Program-made: the position numbers and the translations under genes
The notes under the pieces: model-generated
Seen by the model: the letters and a program-made list of their open reading frames with translations, nothing else
What the model was told of the DNA's origin: nothing
The model's database searches: none
Part shown: positions 19,706 through 31,243 of the stretch, piece after piece
Layout of the letters: each line of letters opens with the position of its first letter
Position numbering within the stretch: the first letter of the stretch is position 1
DNA from: Qipengyuania pelagi
Lineage (GTDB): Bacteria > Pseudomonadota > Alphaproteobacteria > Sphingomonadales > Sphingomonadaceae
Length of the DNA stretch: 64,000 nt
Assembly: GCF_009827295.1 (NCBI RefSeq)
Contig: NZ_WTYD01000001.1
Location: 1,426,001-1,490,000 of the forward strand
Direction: 5' to 3'

Positions 19706-19780
19706 GGGCGTATAGCTCAGTGGTAGAGCACTATGTTGACATCGTAGGGGTCCCAAGTTCAATCCTTGGTACGCCCACCA
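19706..19780 (+). tRNA. tRNA-Val (anticodon GAC)
   Basis: A 75-nt cloverleaf with the CCA encoded. The acceptor stem is GGGCGTA / TACGCCC, the D stem GCTC / GAGC, and the anticodon stem CTATG / CGTAG around the loop TTGACAT, giving anticodon GAC at 19738-19740, which reads GTC and GTT valine codons. The T arm is CCAAG-TTCAATC-CTTGG. A terminator follows 41 nt later. Confidence 0.96.
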
Positions 19781-19820
19781 TCGTAAGGCCTGGGCGTATG
19801 ATCCAGGCGCATGACGCAGG

Positions 19821-19844
19821 AGCCCGCCCTTTGGCGGGCTTTTT
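19821..19844 (+). terminator. Terminator after tRNA-Val
   Basis: An 8-bp stem AGCCCGCC / GGCGGGCT with a CTTT loop, running into TTTTT, on the plus strand. It separates the tRNA transcript from icd. Confidence 0.9.
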
Positions 19845-19997
19845 CGTATCCGGCGCGGATCTGCGGGACATTCCGCCGTGGCGATGGGTTCACACGGCAG
19901 GGCAAGCAGGCGCCCCGTTTCGGCCCGGTTGCGCGTTCGTCCGGCTCTGCTAAAGCCCGCGCAAACCTTTTCCCGACATTCAACAGACAGGGCCATC

Positions 19998-21230
19998 ATG
20001 CAGAAAATTCAGGTCAAGAACCCGGTCGTCGAACTCGACGGCGATGAAATGACGAAGATCATCTGGGAATGGATCCGCGAGCGGCTGATCCTCCCCTATC
20101 TCGATATCGACCTGAAATATTACGACCTTTCGATCGAACACCGCGATGCGACCGACGATCAGGTGACCGTGGATGCCGCCAATGCGATCAAGGAACACGG
20201 CGTCGGCGTGAAATGCGCCACCATCACCCCGGACGAAGCCCGCGTCGAGGAATTCGGCCTCAAGAAGATGTGGGTCAGCCCCAATGGCACGATCCGCAAC
20301 ATCCTCGGCGGCGTCGTCTTCCGCGAGCCGATCGTGATCGACAACGTGCCGCGCCTCGTCCCCGGCTGGACCGATCCGATCGTGGTCGGCCGCCACGCTT
20401 TCGGCGACCAGTATCGCGCCAAGGACACGCTGATCCCCGGCGCCGGCAAGCTGCGCCTCGTCTTCGAAGGCGAGAATGGCGAGAACATCGATCTCGACGT
20501 GTTCGAATTCCAGCAGTCGGGCGTCGCCATGGCGATGTACAATCTCGACGAATCGATCCGCGATTTCGCGCGCGCCAGCTTCAATTACGGGCTCGATCGC
20601 GGCTGGCCGGTCTATCTCTCGACCAAGAACACCATCCTCAAAAAGTACGATGGCCGCTTCAAGGATCTGTTCCAGGAAGTGTTCGACGCGGAGTTCGCCG
20701 ACAAGTTCAAGGCGGCCAACATCACCTACGAACACCGCCTGATCGACGACATGGTCGCCGCCGCACTGAAGTGGAGCGGAAAGTTCGTCTGGGCCTGCAA
20801 GAACTATGACGGCGACGTGCAGTCGGATGTCGTGGCGCAGGGCTTCGGCTCGCTCGGCCTGATGACCAGCGTGCTGCTCTCGCCCGATGGCAAGACCGTG
20901 GAAGCGGAAGCCGCGCACGGCACCGTGACCCGTCACTATCGCCAGCACCAGCAGGGCAAGGCGACCTCGACCAACCCGATCGCATCGATCTTCGCCTGGA
21001 CGCGCGGCCTGATCTATCGCGGCAAGTTCGACGACACCCCCGATGTGGTGAAGTTCGCCGAGACGCTGGAGCGGGTCTGCGTGGAAACCGTCGAGAGCGG
21101 CCAGATGACCAAGGATCTCGCGCTGCTGATCGGACCGGGCCAGAGCTGGCTGACCACCGAGCAGTTCTTCGAGGCGGTCCGCAGCAATCTCGAAAAAGAG
21201 ATGAAAGAGCAGGGCCTCGCCCCCGCCTGA
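19998..21230 (+). CDS. icd: Isocitrate dehydrogenase (NADP+), dimeric eukaryote-like type
   Basis: Oxidative decarboxylation of isocitrate to 2-oxoglutarate in the TCA cycle, giving NADPH. The 410-residue protein starts [19 protein letters not shown], typical of the homodimeric type found in alphaproteobacteria and mitochondria rather than the E. coli type. Substrate-binding SPNGTIRN and the metal-binding DDMVA region are visible, as is the NADP-site [12 protein letters not shown]. The frame is open upstream, but the ATG at 19998 is where homology begins. A terminator overlaps the end of the next, convergent gene. Confidence 0.97.
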   Translation: MQKIQVKNPVVELDGDEMTKIIWEWIRERLILPYLDIDLKYYDLSIEHRDATDDQVTVDAANAIKEHGVGVKCATITPDEARVEEFGLKKMWVSPNGTIRNILGGVVFREPIVIDNVPRLVPGWTDPIVVGRHAFGDQYRAKDTLIPGAGKLRLVFEGENGENIDLDVFEFQQSGVAMAMYNLDESIRDFARASFNYGLDRGWPVYLSTKNTILKKYDGRFKDLFQEVFDAEFADKFKAANITYEHRLIDDMVAAALKWSGKFVWACKNYDGDVQSDVVAQGFGSLGLMTSVLLSPDGKTVEAEAAHGTVTRHYRQHQQGKATSTNPIASIFAWTRGLIYRGKFDDTPDVVKFAETLERVCVETVESGQMTKDLALLIGPGQSWLTTEQFFEAVRSNLEKEMKEQGLAPA

Positions 21231-21257
21231 CCCGGAATACAGGTTCCGTGAGAATCG

Positions 21258-21293
21258 AGCCCCGGCGCCTCACTCGTAGGCGTCGGGGCTTTC
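21258..21293 (+). terminator. Terminator of icd, overlapping the convergent gene end
   Basis: A 12-bp stem with one wobble (AGCCCCGGCGCC / GGCGTCGGGGCT) and a 9-nt loop, then TTCTAT. The loop contains the stop codon of the convergent flavin monooxygenase gene, so the last eight or so codons of that gene are part of the icd terminator on the other strand. Confidence 0.7.
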
Positions 21294-22517
21294 TATATGC
21301 GGTCGGTCGATACCCAGCCCGATGAGCTTGGCAGGCACCCGCTGCAACGGACCGACACGATCGATCAGCCGCACGGGAAGTGGCGCACGGTCGATCGGCT
21401 GATCGCGCTGGAGGATCGGCCAGATGATGCGATCCTGCACGAGCTTCTGCATCTTCTGCGTGTAATGGACCGACCGGGCGCGCAGCTGCTGCACGCGCGG
21501 CAAAAGCGGATCGGGATTGTCTCCCCGCGCAAGCGGTGCCGCCAGCACATTTGCGGCGACCACTGCATCCTGCACAGCGACATTGATCCCTACCCCGCCG
21601 ATCGGGCTCATCGCATGGGCGGCGTCACCGATCGCCAGCAACCCGTCACGGTTCCACCGTGTCAGACGGTCGAGCGCCACGCTCAGAAGCTTCACCTCGT
21701 CCATATCGGAGAACGCCGCGATCGCCCCATCGAGCTCGGGCACCAGACCGTGCAGGCGATTGCGAAACGCCTCTATGCCCTGCGCGCGGATCTCATCCGC
21801 CGTGCCTTTGGGGATCAGGAACGCGCATTGAAGGTAAGTGCGCCGGTTGATCAGGACGAGAAACTTGCCCGCGGCCAGCGAGCCGAAGCTTTCCGGACCG
21901 AGAGCTTCGGGGCGATCCAGCCTGAACCACAGGACATCCATCGGTGCACCGATTCGCTCGAGCGGCAGCGCCGCCTCTTCGCGCATGATCGAGCGCCGGC
22001 CATCGGCTGCGATCACGAGCCGCGCGGGCAGCACTTCCCCGGCCTTCGTTTCGACCGCCGATATCCGCCCCTTGCCATCTTTATGCGCGGCGACAGCCTC
22101 TGTCCCCGTACGCAATTCGAATCCGGGGTATCGTCGCGCCTTGCCCGTCAGAAAATCGAGCAGGTCCCATTGCGGCATCATCGCGATGTAGGGAGCTGGC
22201 ACGGGCAGGTGCCGGAAGTCCGCAATTGCACGTTGCTCGCCTGCGATCCTGAGCCCGATCCTCTCGACCTTGCTGTGTTCGATTTCCAGCAGCTCATCGA
22301 GCCAGCCGAGCTGATGGAACAGATCGAGTGTCGAGGGATGGACCGTGTCACCGCGAAAATCGCGGAAGAAGTCCGCGTGCTTCTCCAGAACGGTCACCTT
22401 GACGCCCGCGCGGGCGAGCAACATTCCGGCAAATATGCCCGCCGGGCCTCCTCCGACGACGATTACCGGCAATTCGGAATGATTTGGCACCTTGGACGCG
22501 CTCCCTTGTTCAGGCAT
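21270..22517 (-). CDS. FAD-dependent monooxygenase (PHBH/UbiH-like fold)
   Basis: A 415-residue flavoprotein. It has the Rossmann motif VVGGGPAGIFAG near the N-terminus (about residues 15-26), the DG-type motif VIAADGRRS, and the GDAAHAMSPIGGVGINVAVQDA motif that binds the FAD ribityl chain, together typical of group A aromatic hydroxylases. Substrate is unknown; the FAD-hydroxylase family includes phenol, salicylate and tetracycline hydroxylases. ATG at 22517 is taken as start. Its promoter region is shared with the divergent GNAT-nitrilase gene, only about 40 nt away. Confidence 0.87.
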   Translation of the reverse strand: MPEQGSASKVPNHSELPVIVVGGGPAGIFAGMLLARAGVKVTVLEKHADFFRDFRGDTVHPSTLDLFHQLGWLDELLEIEHSKVERIGLRIAGEQRAIADFRHLPVPAPYIAMMPQWDLLDFLTGKARRYPGFELRTGTEAVAAHKDGKGRISAVETKAGEVLPARLVIAADGRRSIMREEAALPLERIGAPMDVLWFRLDRPEALGPESFGSLAAGKFLVLINRRTYLQCAFLIPKGTADEIRAQGIEAFRNRLHGLVPELDGAIAAFSDMDEVKLLSVALDRLTRWNRDGLLAIGDAAHAMSPIGGVGINVAVQDAVVAANVLAAPLARGDNPDPLLPRVQQLRARSVHYTQKMQKLVQDRIIWPILQRDQPIDRAPLPVRLIDRVGPLQRVPAKLIGLGIDRPHIESPDAYE

Positions 22518-22554
22518 TAGCGCCCGTGGAACACTGCATACAGGAGACGGTCCG

Positions 22555-24183
<1,629 letters not shown>

Positions 24184-24206
24184 GCTTTCGAAGCATCGTT
24201 GCGCGC

Positions 24207-24305
24207 TGGATCGCCGCGTCGCTTCGCTCCTCGCGATGACGAAGATGGCTGCATTGGCCGCCAATCTTCGTCATTGCGAGCGACCGCAGGTCGCGCGGCA
24301 ATCCA
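24207..24305. repeat. Dispersed palindromic repeat, copy 1
   Basis: An imperfect inverted repeat of about 99 bp. The left end reads TGGATCGCCGCGTCGC and CGCGATGACG, the right end CGTCATTGCGAGCG and GCGGCAATCCA. A second copy with the same terminal sequences lies at 39904-39998. The same end motifs (GTCATTGCGAGC / GCAATCCA) are familiar as intergenic palindromes in many sphingomonad and other genomes. It fills most of the 207-nt gap between the fusion gene and the antiporter gene. Confidence 0.8.
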
Positions 24306-24390
24306 AGGCGGTCGCATAACGACCGCGCCGATAGAAAATCTCACGCCCCCAAGACTGGCGCAACCCCGCCCCGCATTATAGGACGCTCCC

Positions 24391-26151
24391 ATGGCCGGCG
24401 AGATCGAAGCGACCCCGATGATATCCGATGCGCTGGTGATCCTCGGCGCGGCGGGGCTCGTCATCCCGGTCTTCACCCGCTTCCGCATCACGCCCGTCAT
24501 CGGGTTCATCCTGATCGGCATCGCGGTCGGCCCCTTCGGGCTCGGACAATTGGTCTACGAACGACCCTGGCTCAGTCACATAACGATCACCGATCCCGAG
24601 GCGCTGGAACCCTTCGCGGAATTCGGGATCATCCTGCTGCTGTTCACCATCGGGCTGGAACTGAGTTTCAAGCGATTGTGGCAGATGCGCAGGCTGGTGT
24701 TCGGACTGGGCGCGCTCGAACTGCTTGTCACCGGCGTGATGCTGGCGATCGTCCTCGCGATGATCGGCCAGTACTGGACCGGGGCGCTGGCGCTGGGCTT
24801 CGCGCTCGCCTTCTCCTCCACCGCGATCGTCCTGCCGATATCGGGCACGCACTCGCCCGTGGGCCGCTCGGCGCTGTCGATGCTGCTGTTCGAGGATATC
24901 ATGATCGTGCCGATCATCTTCATCCTCGGCGCCATGGCCCCCACCGCGCAGGCCGAAGGGTGGGAGGGGCTGGTCGACACGCTCGTCGTCGGCGGGGTCG
25001 TGATCGCGGTGCTGCTGATCGCCGGGCGGATCGCCCTGCCCCGCCTGTTCGCGCAGGCCGCGCGCACCAAGAGCCCGGAGCTGTTCCTCGCCGCCAGCCT
25101 GCTCGTCGTGATCGGTGCCAGCCTCGCCACCGCGCTTGCGGGCCTGTCCCCCATCGTCGGGGCGCTGATCGCCGGCCTCCTGATCGCGGAGACCGAATAT
25201 CATGGCGAGGTCGAAGCGATCATCGAACCCTTCAAGGGCCTTGCGCTCGGGATTTTCCTCATCACGGTCGGGATGAGCATCGATCTCGCCACGATCTGGG
25301 AAAACCTAGCCTCAATCGCGACCGCCGTGGTCGGCGTGCTGGTCTTCAAGGCGCTCATCACCGGTATCCTTTTGCGTCTGATGGGTGCGCGGCGATCGAC
25401 GGCGGCGGAGACGGGCATCCTGATGGCGAGCCCGTCCGAAACCACGCTGATCGTGCTCGCGGCGGCCAGTTCCGCGCTGCTGATCCAGCCCGGGACGGCC
25501 CAGTTCTGGCAGATCGTCACGGCCATCGGCCTGACCATCACGCCGGTCCTCGCTCTGGTCGGGCGCGCGATCGCCCGGCGGGTCGAACCCATGCCGGAAT
25601 TGCCGCCGGAGGATGAAGGCAACCCGCGCGTCATCATCATCGGAGCGGGCCGCGTCGGTCGCCTGATCGCGCGGATGCTGGAAACGCACGACAAACCCTA
25701 TGTCGCGATCGATTCGAACGCCGACCTGATCGCCAGCGCCAAGCGCCGCGGCTTCCGCGCGGCTTTCGGCGATGCCTCGCGCAGCGATGCGCTCGACAAG
25801 CTGGGCATCGAAAGCGCGCTCGCCGTGGTGCTGACCATGGACGAGCCGGTGCTGGCCGCGCGCCTCGTCGCCAAATTGCGCAAGGCCTATCCGCAATTGC
25901 TGATCGTCGCGCGCGCCCGCGATACCGGCCACGCGGCCGAACTCTACCGCGCCGGGGCCAGCCATGCGGTGCCCGAAACGCTCGAAAGCTCGCTGCAATT
26001 GAGCGAGGCGGTCCTCGTCGATATCGGCGTGCCGATGGGTCCGGTGATCGCCTCCATCCACGAACAGCGCGACGAATACCGCGTGAAGATCGAACAGGAA
26101 GGCGCGCTCAGCTATCGCCCCAAACTGCGCAGCAGCACCGCGAGCGATTGA
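24391..26151 (+). CDS. Monovalent cation:proton antiporter of the CPA2 (KefB/KefC) family with RCK domain
   Basis: A 586-residue membrane protein. About 12 transmembrane segments fill residues 8-405, including the family motif FSSTAIVLPI near residue 145. After a short linker comes a RCK/TrkA-N NAD-binding domain (VIIIGAGRVGRLIARML from about residue 412). This is the KefB/C layout: potassium efflux coupled to proton entry, gated by nucleotide or glutathione adducts. Which ion is moved cannot be told. A small cysteine-rich protein gene follows 13 nt later, so they may be co-transcribed. Confidence 0.92.
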   Translation: MAGEIEATPMISDALVILGAAGLVIPVFTRFRITPVIGFILIGIAVGPFGLGQLVYERPWLSHITITDPEALEPFAEFGIILLLFTIGLELSFKRLWQMRRLVFGLGALELLVTGVMLAIVLAMIGQYWTGALALGFALAFSSTAIVLPISGTHSPVGRSALSMLLFEDIMIVPIIFILGAMAPTAQAEGWEGLVDTLVVGGVVIAVLLIAGRIALPRLFAQAARTKSPELFLAASLLVVIGASLATALAGLSPIVGALIAGLLIAETEYHGEVEAIIEPFKGLALGIFLITVGMSIDLATIWENLASIATAVVGVLVFKALITGILLRLMGARRSTAAETGILMASPSETTLIVLAAASSALLIQPGTAQFWQIVTAIGLTITPVLALVGRAIARRVEPMPELPPEDEGNPRVIIIGAGRVGRLIARMLETHDKPYVAIDSNADLIASAKRRGFRAAFGDASRSDALDKLGIESALAVVLTMDEPVLAARLVAKLRKAYPQLLIVARARDTGHAAELYRAGASHAVPETLESSLQLSEAVLVDIGVPMGPVIASIHEQRDEYRVKIEQEGALSYRPKLRSSTASD

Positions 26152-26164
26152 GGGACGGCATCTC

Positions 26165-26656
26165 ATGGGTGAAATCGAGACACGCGCCGATTGCTCGCGC
26201 TGCGCGGCGCTATGCTGCATCGCCTATCCATCGGACGATATGCCGGGCTTCTCGGCACGCAAGGCTGCGGGTGAACCCTGCCCCAAGCTCGGGCGGGACG
26301 GGCTCTGTACGATCTACGAGCGTCGCGAGGAAGAAGGGTTCGCGGGCTGCATCCGCTACGAATGCTTCGGCGCTGGCCAGCATGTCGTGGAAACGCTATT
26401 TGCAGGACGCGACTGGCGCAGCGATCCCGCGCTTCTGCCGGCCATGGTCGAAAACTTTCTCGCCATGCGTCCGGTCAGCGACCTGCTCTTCCTCGCCCGC
26501 CGCGCGGAGGCACGCGGCGGCGAAGTGGCGGATATCGTCGAGCGCCTCGAAACGATGGCGAGCAGTCGGGAAAGCCTGATCGCAGCCGAGGGTCTCGCGT
26601 CCTGCGAACGGGATCTGCGCGCGCTCTATCGCCAGCTCGGCCCGGAGAGAGATTGA
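26165..26656 (+). CDS. Cysteine-cluster hypothetical protein
   Basis: A 163-residue soluble protein. The N-terminal 70 residues hold eight to nine cysteines in a fixed pattern: CSRCAALCC at 10-18, then EPCPKLGRDGLC, then GCIRYECFGAGQ. The same CxxCxxxCC...PC...C...GC...CFGAGQ arrangement occurs in a family of proteins sometimes fused to pentapeptide repeats and resembles a metal-binding or Fe-S module of the YkgJ kind. The C-terminal half is helical without clear motifs. Function unknown. It follows the antiporter gene closely. Confidence 0.78.
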   Translation: MGEIETRADCSRCAALCCIAYPSDDMPGFSARKAAGEPCPKLGRDGLCTIYERREEEGFAGCIRYECFGAGQHVVETLFAGRDWRSDPALLPAMVENFLAMRPVSDLLFLARRAEARGGEVADIVERLETMASSRESLIAAEGLASCERDLRALYRQLGPERD

Positions 26657-26700
26657 ACGATCCGCGCGCTCATGCATTGGAAGGGAAAGGAGAAAATGCG

Positions 26701-26883
26701 ATGAGCAATCCCGATCCCACCAAGCCGACGCCCAATGACGAGAAGTTCAAGCCGCAGAACGTGCAGGACCCGTTGAAGAGCACGGCGAAAGTCGATCAGG
26801 GGCGCGGCCAGCCCGGCGATACGGGCGGCAACGATCTCGAACAGGGCAGCAGCGGCGTGACGAAAAAGACGCCGAGCGCCTGA
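26701..26883 (+). CDS. Small disordered hypothetical protein (60 aa)
   Basis: A 60-residue hydrophilic protein rich in Pro, Lys, Asp, Gly and Gln, with no predicted secondary structure. The ATG at 26701 has AGGAG 8 nt upstream, and a strong terminator lies 23 nt after the stop, which supports a real gene. No domain is recognised. It probably ends the transcript that begins at the antiporter gene. Confidence 0.65.
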   Translation: MSNPDPTKPTPNDEKFKPQNVQDPLKSTAKVDQGRGQPGDTGGNDLEQGSSGVTKKTPSA

Positions 26884-26906
26884 CGGACAGCCGGTAAAAG
26901 AAAAGC

Positions 26907-26940
26907 AAACCGCCCGCGCCGACCCGGTTGCGGGCGGTTT
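26907..26940. terminator. Bidirectional terminator between the 60-aa gene and alaS
   Basis: An 11-bp perfect stem (AAACCGCCCGC / GCGGGCGGTTT) with a 12-nt loop. T-rich tails are present in both directions (TTTTC on plus, TTTGCTTTTCTTTT on minus), so it can end both convergent transcripts. Confidence 0.92.
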
Positions 26941-26959
26941 TCTATTGCGGGCTCGCTTC

Positions 26960-29617
26960 CTATCCGGCGCTTAGGGCCTCGCGCACCGCCGCGATTGCCG
27001 CATCGGCCTGCGAACCATCCGGTCCGCCGCCCTGCGCCATATCAGGGCGGCCGCCCCCGCCCTTGCCGCCGAGTGCCTCGACGCCCTTGCGCACCAGATC
27101 GACCGCGCTGAAGCGACCGATCAGATCGTCCGTCACCGCCACGGCGAACGCCGCCTTGCCATCATTGACCGCGCAGATCGCCGCGATCCCGGATCCGATG
27201 CGGGACTTCGCCTCGTCGAGAAGCGGACGCAATTCCTTGGGATCGAGACCTTCGATCGTCTGGCCGGAGAAGGTGACGCCACCAATATCCTCGTCTGCGG
27301 CTTGCGCCGGACCAGCGCCGCCGCCGCCGAGCGCCAGAGCGCGTTTCGCTTCGGCCAGCTCCTTTTCGAGCCGCTTGCGCTCCTCGACCAGCGCCGTGAC
27401 GCGCGCCGCGGCATCGTCGGGCGCGGTCTTCAGCGCGCTGGCGATCGCCTTCACCGCCTCGTCGCGCGCGAGCAGCCAGCGGCGCGCCGCATCGCCCGTC
27501 AGCGCCTCGATCCGGCGCACCCCCGAACTGACCGCGCTTTCCGAAACGATGTGGAACAGGCCGATATCACCCGTCGCCTCGACATGGGTGCCGCCGCACA
27601 ATTCGACCGAAAAGTTACGGCTCCCATCGGGCTTGCGACCCATCGAGAGAACGCGGACCTCGTCGCCATATTTCTCCCCGAACAGCGCCAGCGCGCCCGC
27701 CGCCACGGCATCGTCCGGCGTCATCAACCGGGTCGAGACCTGTTCGTTGGCGCGGATTTCCGCGTTCACCTCGGCCTCGATATCGGCGATTTCCTCAGCG
27801 CTCAGCGGCTTGGGATGCGAAAAATCGAAGCGGAAGCGATCGTCCGCCACCAGCGAGCCCTTCTGCGTGACATGCTCGCCGAGCGCATTGCGCAGGGCTG
27901 CGTGAACCAGATGGGTCGCCGAGTGGTTCGCACGGATGCGATCGCGCCGGTCGGCATCGATCTGGAGATGGACCGCATCGCCCACCTTGACCTCGCCCTT
28001 GATCACCTTGCCGACATGCGCGTGAAGTCTGCCCAAGGGCTTATTGGTCGTTTCGACCGCGAATTCGAGGCCATCGGGCGTCCAGATGCGCCCCGCATCG
28101 CCGGTCTGGCCGCCGCTCTCACCATAGAACGGGGTCTGGTTGGTCAGCACGATCACCTGATCGCCCGCAGCCGCTCTGTCGACCTCGGCGCCGTCCTTGA
28201 CGATGGCCACCACCGCCGCTTCGCCCGTGGTCGAGCTGTAGCCGGTAAATTCGGTCGAACCTTCGCGCTCGGCGATGTCGAACCACACCTCATCGCTCGC
28301 CGCCTCGCCCGAACCCTTCCAGGCAGCGCGGGCGGCGGCTTTCTGCTGCGCCATCGCGGCATCGAACCCTTCGCGATCCACGCCGATACCGCGGCTGCGC
28401 AGCGCATCCTCGGTCAGATCGTAAGGGAAGCCATAGGTGTCGTAGAGCTTGAACGCGGTTTCGCCGGGCAGCGTGCCGCCCTCGCCCAGATCGCCCGTTT
28501 CTTCGTCGAGCAGGCGCAATCCCTTGTCGAGCGTGCGACGGAACTGCGTCTCCTCGCGCTCCAGCACTTCCTGGATCAGCGCCTGCCCGCGCACCAGTTC
28601 GGGATAGGCCGCGCCCATCTCGCTCACCAGTTCGGGCACCAGACGATGCATCAGCGGCTTGTCCGCGCCGAGCAGATGCGCGTGCCGCATCGCGCGGCGC
28701 ATGATCCGGCGCAGCACATAGCCGCGCCCTTCGTTCGACGGCAGCACGCCGTCGGCCAGAAGGAAGCTGGTGGACCGCAGGTGATCGGCGATCACGCGAT
28801 GGCTGGCGGTGCGGTCACCCTCGGCCTTGACGCCCGTCAACCCTTCGCTCGCCGCGATCAGAGCCTTGAAGGTGTCGGTATCGTAATTGTCGTGGACGCC
28901 CTGCATCACCGCCGCGACGCGCTCGATCCCCATGCCGGTATCGATGCTGGGCTTGGGCAGGTCGCCGACGATCTCGTCCGCTTCCTGCGTGAACTGCATG
29001 AAGACAAGGTTCCAGATCTCGACGAAGCGATCCCCGTCCTCTTCCGGCGATCCGGGAGGGCCACCCCAGATGTGATCGCCGTGATCGTAGAAGATTTCGG
29101 AACACGGCCCGCACGGCCCGTCCGATCCCATGGCCCAGAAATTGTCCTTCGTGGGGATGCGGATGATCTTCTCGTCCGCGAAGCCGGTGAGCTTCTTCCA
29201 CAACTCGAACGCCTCGTCGTCCGTGTGGTATACGGTGACCAGCAGGCGTTCGGGATCGAGCCCCCACTCCTTGGTCAGCAGCGTCCAGGCGTGGTGGATC
29301 GCCTGCTCCTTGAAATAGTCGCCGAAGCTGAAATTGCCCAGCATCTCGAAGAAGGTGTGGTGCCGCGCGGTGTAGCCGACATTGTCGAGATCGTTGTGCT
29401 TACCCCCGGCACGCACGCATTTCTGGGCGCTGGTGGCGCGCGGCGCGGGCGGGGTTTCGAGGCCGGTGAACGAATTCTTGAACGGCACCATCCCTGCGTT
29501 GACGAACATCAGCGTGGGATCGCTGAAGGGGACCAGCGGTGCGGAGGCGACCTCCTTGTGCCCCTGACCGGCGAAATAATCGAGGAAGGAGCGGCGGATG
29601 TCGTTGGTCGAAGTCAT
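26960..29617 (-). CDS. alaS: Alanyl-tRNA synthetase
   Basis: Charges tRNA-Ala. The 885-residue protein has the full set of domains: class II catalytic core (N-terminus, with [18 protein letters not shown]), tRNA-recognition region, editing domain with zinc-binding [11 protein letters not shown] and CGGTH motifs that hydrolyse Ser- and Gly-tRNA-Ala, and the C-terminal C-Ala domain with a coiled-coil and glycine-rich segment. Length is normal. It ends next to a bidirectional terminator. The 66-nt gap to the upstream methyltransferase gene leaves room for a separate promoter. Confidence 0.98.
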   Translation of the reverse strand: MTSTNDIRRSFLDYFAGQGHKEVASAPLVPFSDPTLMFVNAGMVPFKNSFTGLETPPAPRATSAQKCVRAGGKHNDLDNVGYTARHHTFFEMLGNFSFGDYFKEQAIHHAWTLLTKEWGLDPERLLVTVYHTDDEAFELWKKLTGFADEKIIRIPTKDNFWAMGSDGPCGPCSEIFYDHGDHIWGGPPGSPEEDGDRFVEIWNLVFMQFTQEADEIVGDLPKPSIDTGMGIERVAAVMQGVHDNYDTDTFKALIAASEGLTGVKAEGDRTASHRVIADHLRSTSFLLADGVLPSNEGRGYVLRRIMRRAMRHAHLLGADKPLMHRLVPELVSEMGAAYPELVRGQALIQEVLEREETQFRRTLDKGLRLLDEETGDLGEGGTLPGETAFKLYDTYGFPYDLTEDALRSRGIGVDREGFDAAMAQQKAAARAAWKGSGEAASDEVWFDIAEREGSTEFTGYSSTTGEAAVVAIVKDGAEVDRAAAGDQVIVLTNQTPFYGESGGQTGDAGRIWTPDGLEFAVETTNKPLGRLHAHVGKVIKGEVKVGDAVHLQIDADRRDRIRANHSATHLVHAALRNALGEHVTQKGSLVADDRFRFDFSHPKPLSAEEIADIEAEVNAEIRANEQVSTRLMTPDDAVAAGALALFGEKYGDEVRVLSMGRKPDGSRNFSVELCGGTHVEATGDIGLFHIVSESAVSSGVRRIEALTGDAARRWLLARDEAVKAIASALKTAPDDAAARVTALVEERKRLEKELAEAKRALALGGGGAGPAQAADEDIGGVTFSGQTIEGLDPKELRPLLDEAKSRIGSGIAAICAVNDGKAAFAVAVTDDLIGRFSAVDLVRKGVEALGGKGGGGRPDMAQGGGPDGSQADAAIAAVREALSAG

Positions 29618-29683
29618 GCCCGGCAGTTAGGCAATCGCGGGCTTAGCGACAAGCCGGGAATGGCATGAGGCGAGCCGAGCGCG

Positions 29684-30511
29684 TCAATCGGCGCGGGCGG
29701 TGACGATCCAGGCAGACCCAGGGAGCGAGACGCGGCCCTGCGAAAGATGCTCGGCGAGCATGGCGCGCAAGGCCTCGATCGCCCGGTCGCGCGCCACGCC
29801 CGCAAGATCGGCGATCGCGCCTGCCGCCGGGCCGATGCGCTGGAAATAGGCGACCGCCTCGTCGAGCGCGCCCTCGCCCTCTCCGGCGATCATGGCATAG
29901 TCATAGGGTTCGAGCGTGACATCACGCCAACCGGCTGCGGTCAGAATGTCCCGGACCCGCCCCTCCTCGCCGAATGCGAAGGGTCCGGGGGCGTAGGGAT
30001 CGGAAGGTGGAGAGCTTGCAGGCGTGACGCTTTGAAGCTGCGAGACCCAGTGGTTTTCGGCGCGCTCTCGGAAACAGGAAAAGCGCAGACGGGCGCGCTT
30101 TGCGGCAATGGTCCTGAGATGGGCGAAGGCGGGAGCGGGCTCGTCGAAGAACATCACGCCGTGGCGCGAGATCAGGAGATTGGGTGCTCTAGCGGTGTTG
30201 GCGGGCGTCCAGCGCGCTGCATCGCCTTCGCGAAAGGTGAGATTATCAAAGGTCGATCCGCGCTCGCGTGCGACACCTAGCAAATCCTGCGAGATATCCA
30301 GGCCCGTGATTTCGGCCGCGGGATTGCGCGCGGCCAGCGTGATCGCGACTTCGCCCGCGCCGCATCCGATATCGAGCGCGCTGTTACTATCCCCGATCGC
30401 CGCCGGATCGAGCAGGCGCGCCGTCAGACTTCCGAAGCTGCGATCGGTTCGCTCCCATTCGCGCGCCCAGGTTCCGCCGACCCGCCCGGTCCATTCGCTC
30501 GCTCCCGTCAC
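29684..30511 (-). CDS. Class I SAM-dependent methyltransferase
   Basis: A 275-residue protein with the SAM-binding motif ALDIGCGAGEVAITLA (about residues 41-56) and a downstream acidic ligand (GLDIS). The N-terminus has TWAREWERTDRSF, a pattern of small-molecule methyltransferases of the ubiE/COQ5 group; the substrate is not evident. Start is a GTG at 30511, chosen because it falls 4 nt after the stop of the upstream GST gene; the frame is open farther but would overlap the whole GST end. It is probably co-transcribed with the GST gene. Confidence 0.85.
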   Translation of the reverse strand: MTGASEWTGRVGGTWAREWERTDRSFGSLTARLLDPAAIGDSNSALDIGCGAGEVAITLAARNPAAEITGLDISQDLLGVARERGSTFDNLTFREGDAARWTPANTARAPNLLISRHGVMFFDEPAPAFAHLRTIAAKRARLRFSCFRERAENHWVSQLQSVTPASSPPSDPYAPGPFAFGEEGRVRDILTAAGWRDVTLEPYDYAMIAGEGEGALDEAVAYFQRIGPAAGAIADLAGVARDRAIEALRAMLAEHLSQGRVSLPGSAWIVTARAD

Positions 30512-30515
30512 CGGG

Positions 30516-31142
30516 TCACCAGCCGAAATAGGGGCCGCCACGTTCGCGCGCGCGCTGCCAGGCCGGGCGGGCGTGGACGGCTTCGACGAAGCGAGCGAGC
30601 TTGGGCGCCCGCTCGGCATAACCCCGCATGACCGCGATCTCGGCGGGGAAGCTCATCATGACGTCGGCCGCCGACCAGTCGCTGCCGACGAAATGGAGAT
30701 CGTCCGAAAGCCCCGCTTCGGCAAAATCGACATGCGCACCGAGTTGTTCGTCGATACGCGGCATCAGCGGGGCCGCGGCCTCGCCGAGGCGCCCGGCGTA
30801 GAGCTTCAGCATGACCGGCACGAAGAAACTGCTCTCGCCGAACTGCATCCATTCGAGATGATCGATATGCGCATCGCTCTGGGGATCGGGAAGCCAGGCT
30901 TCGCCGCCATGCCGTTCGCACAGATACTGGATGATCGCCCCGCTTTCCGCGACGCGGCGGCCATTGTCCTCGATGAGCGGTGACTTGCCGAGCGGGTGCG
31001 CGTCCTTCAGCGCCGCCGGGGCGAGATTGGTGGTGGCGTCGCGCTGATAGGCCACGATGTCGTAATCGACCCCGAGCTCCTCGAGCAGCCAGAGAATGCG
31101 TTGCGAGCGGCTGTTGTTGAGATGGTGGACGGTGATGGTCAT
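30516..31142 (-). CDS. Glutathione S-transferase family protein
   Basis: A 208-residue cytosolic GST. The N-terminal thioredoxin-like domain begins MTITVHHLNNSRSQRILWLLEEL, has the conserved cis-Pro region (GKSPLIEDNGRRVAESGAI) and is followed by an all-helical domain. The active-site residue is probably in HHLNNSRSQ. The substrate is unknown. The window also contains gshA (glutamate-cysteine ligase), so glutathione is made by this organism. ATG at 31142 starts the fold; the frame is open upstream. Confidence 0.9.
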   Translation of the reverse strand: MTITVHHLNNSRSQRILWLLEELGVDYDIVAYQRDATTNLAPAALKDAHPLGKSPLIEDNGRRVAESGAIIQYLCERHGGEAWLPDPQSDAHIDHLEWMQFGESSFFVPVMLKLYAGRLGEAAAPLMPRIDEQLGAHVDFAEAGLSDDLHFVGSDWSAADVMMSFPAEIAVMRGYAERAPKLARFVEAVHARPAWQRARERGGPYFGW

Positions 31143-31243
31143 GGGCACGCTCCGCGAACTGATAGGGGTAAAGCGTGTGTAGGCGCGTGCCGTGGGCGGC
31201 GACAATGGTCTTCACGCGGGGAGAGAGCGTGGACTGGTCGGCT

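Noticed and set aside
19592..19999. A minus-strand frame containing WAYQGLNLGPLRCQ.
   Set aside because: It is read through the tRNA-Val gene in the antisense direction; this kind of peptide is a known false product of tRNA genes.
27302..29668. A 788-codon plus-strand frame.
   Set aside because: Antisense to alaS, which has every expected motif.
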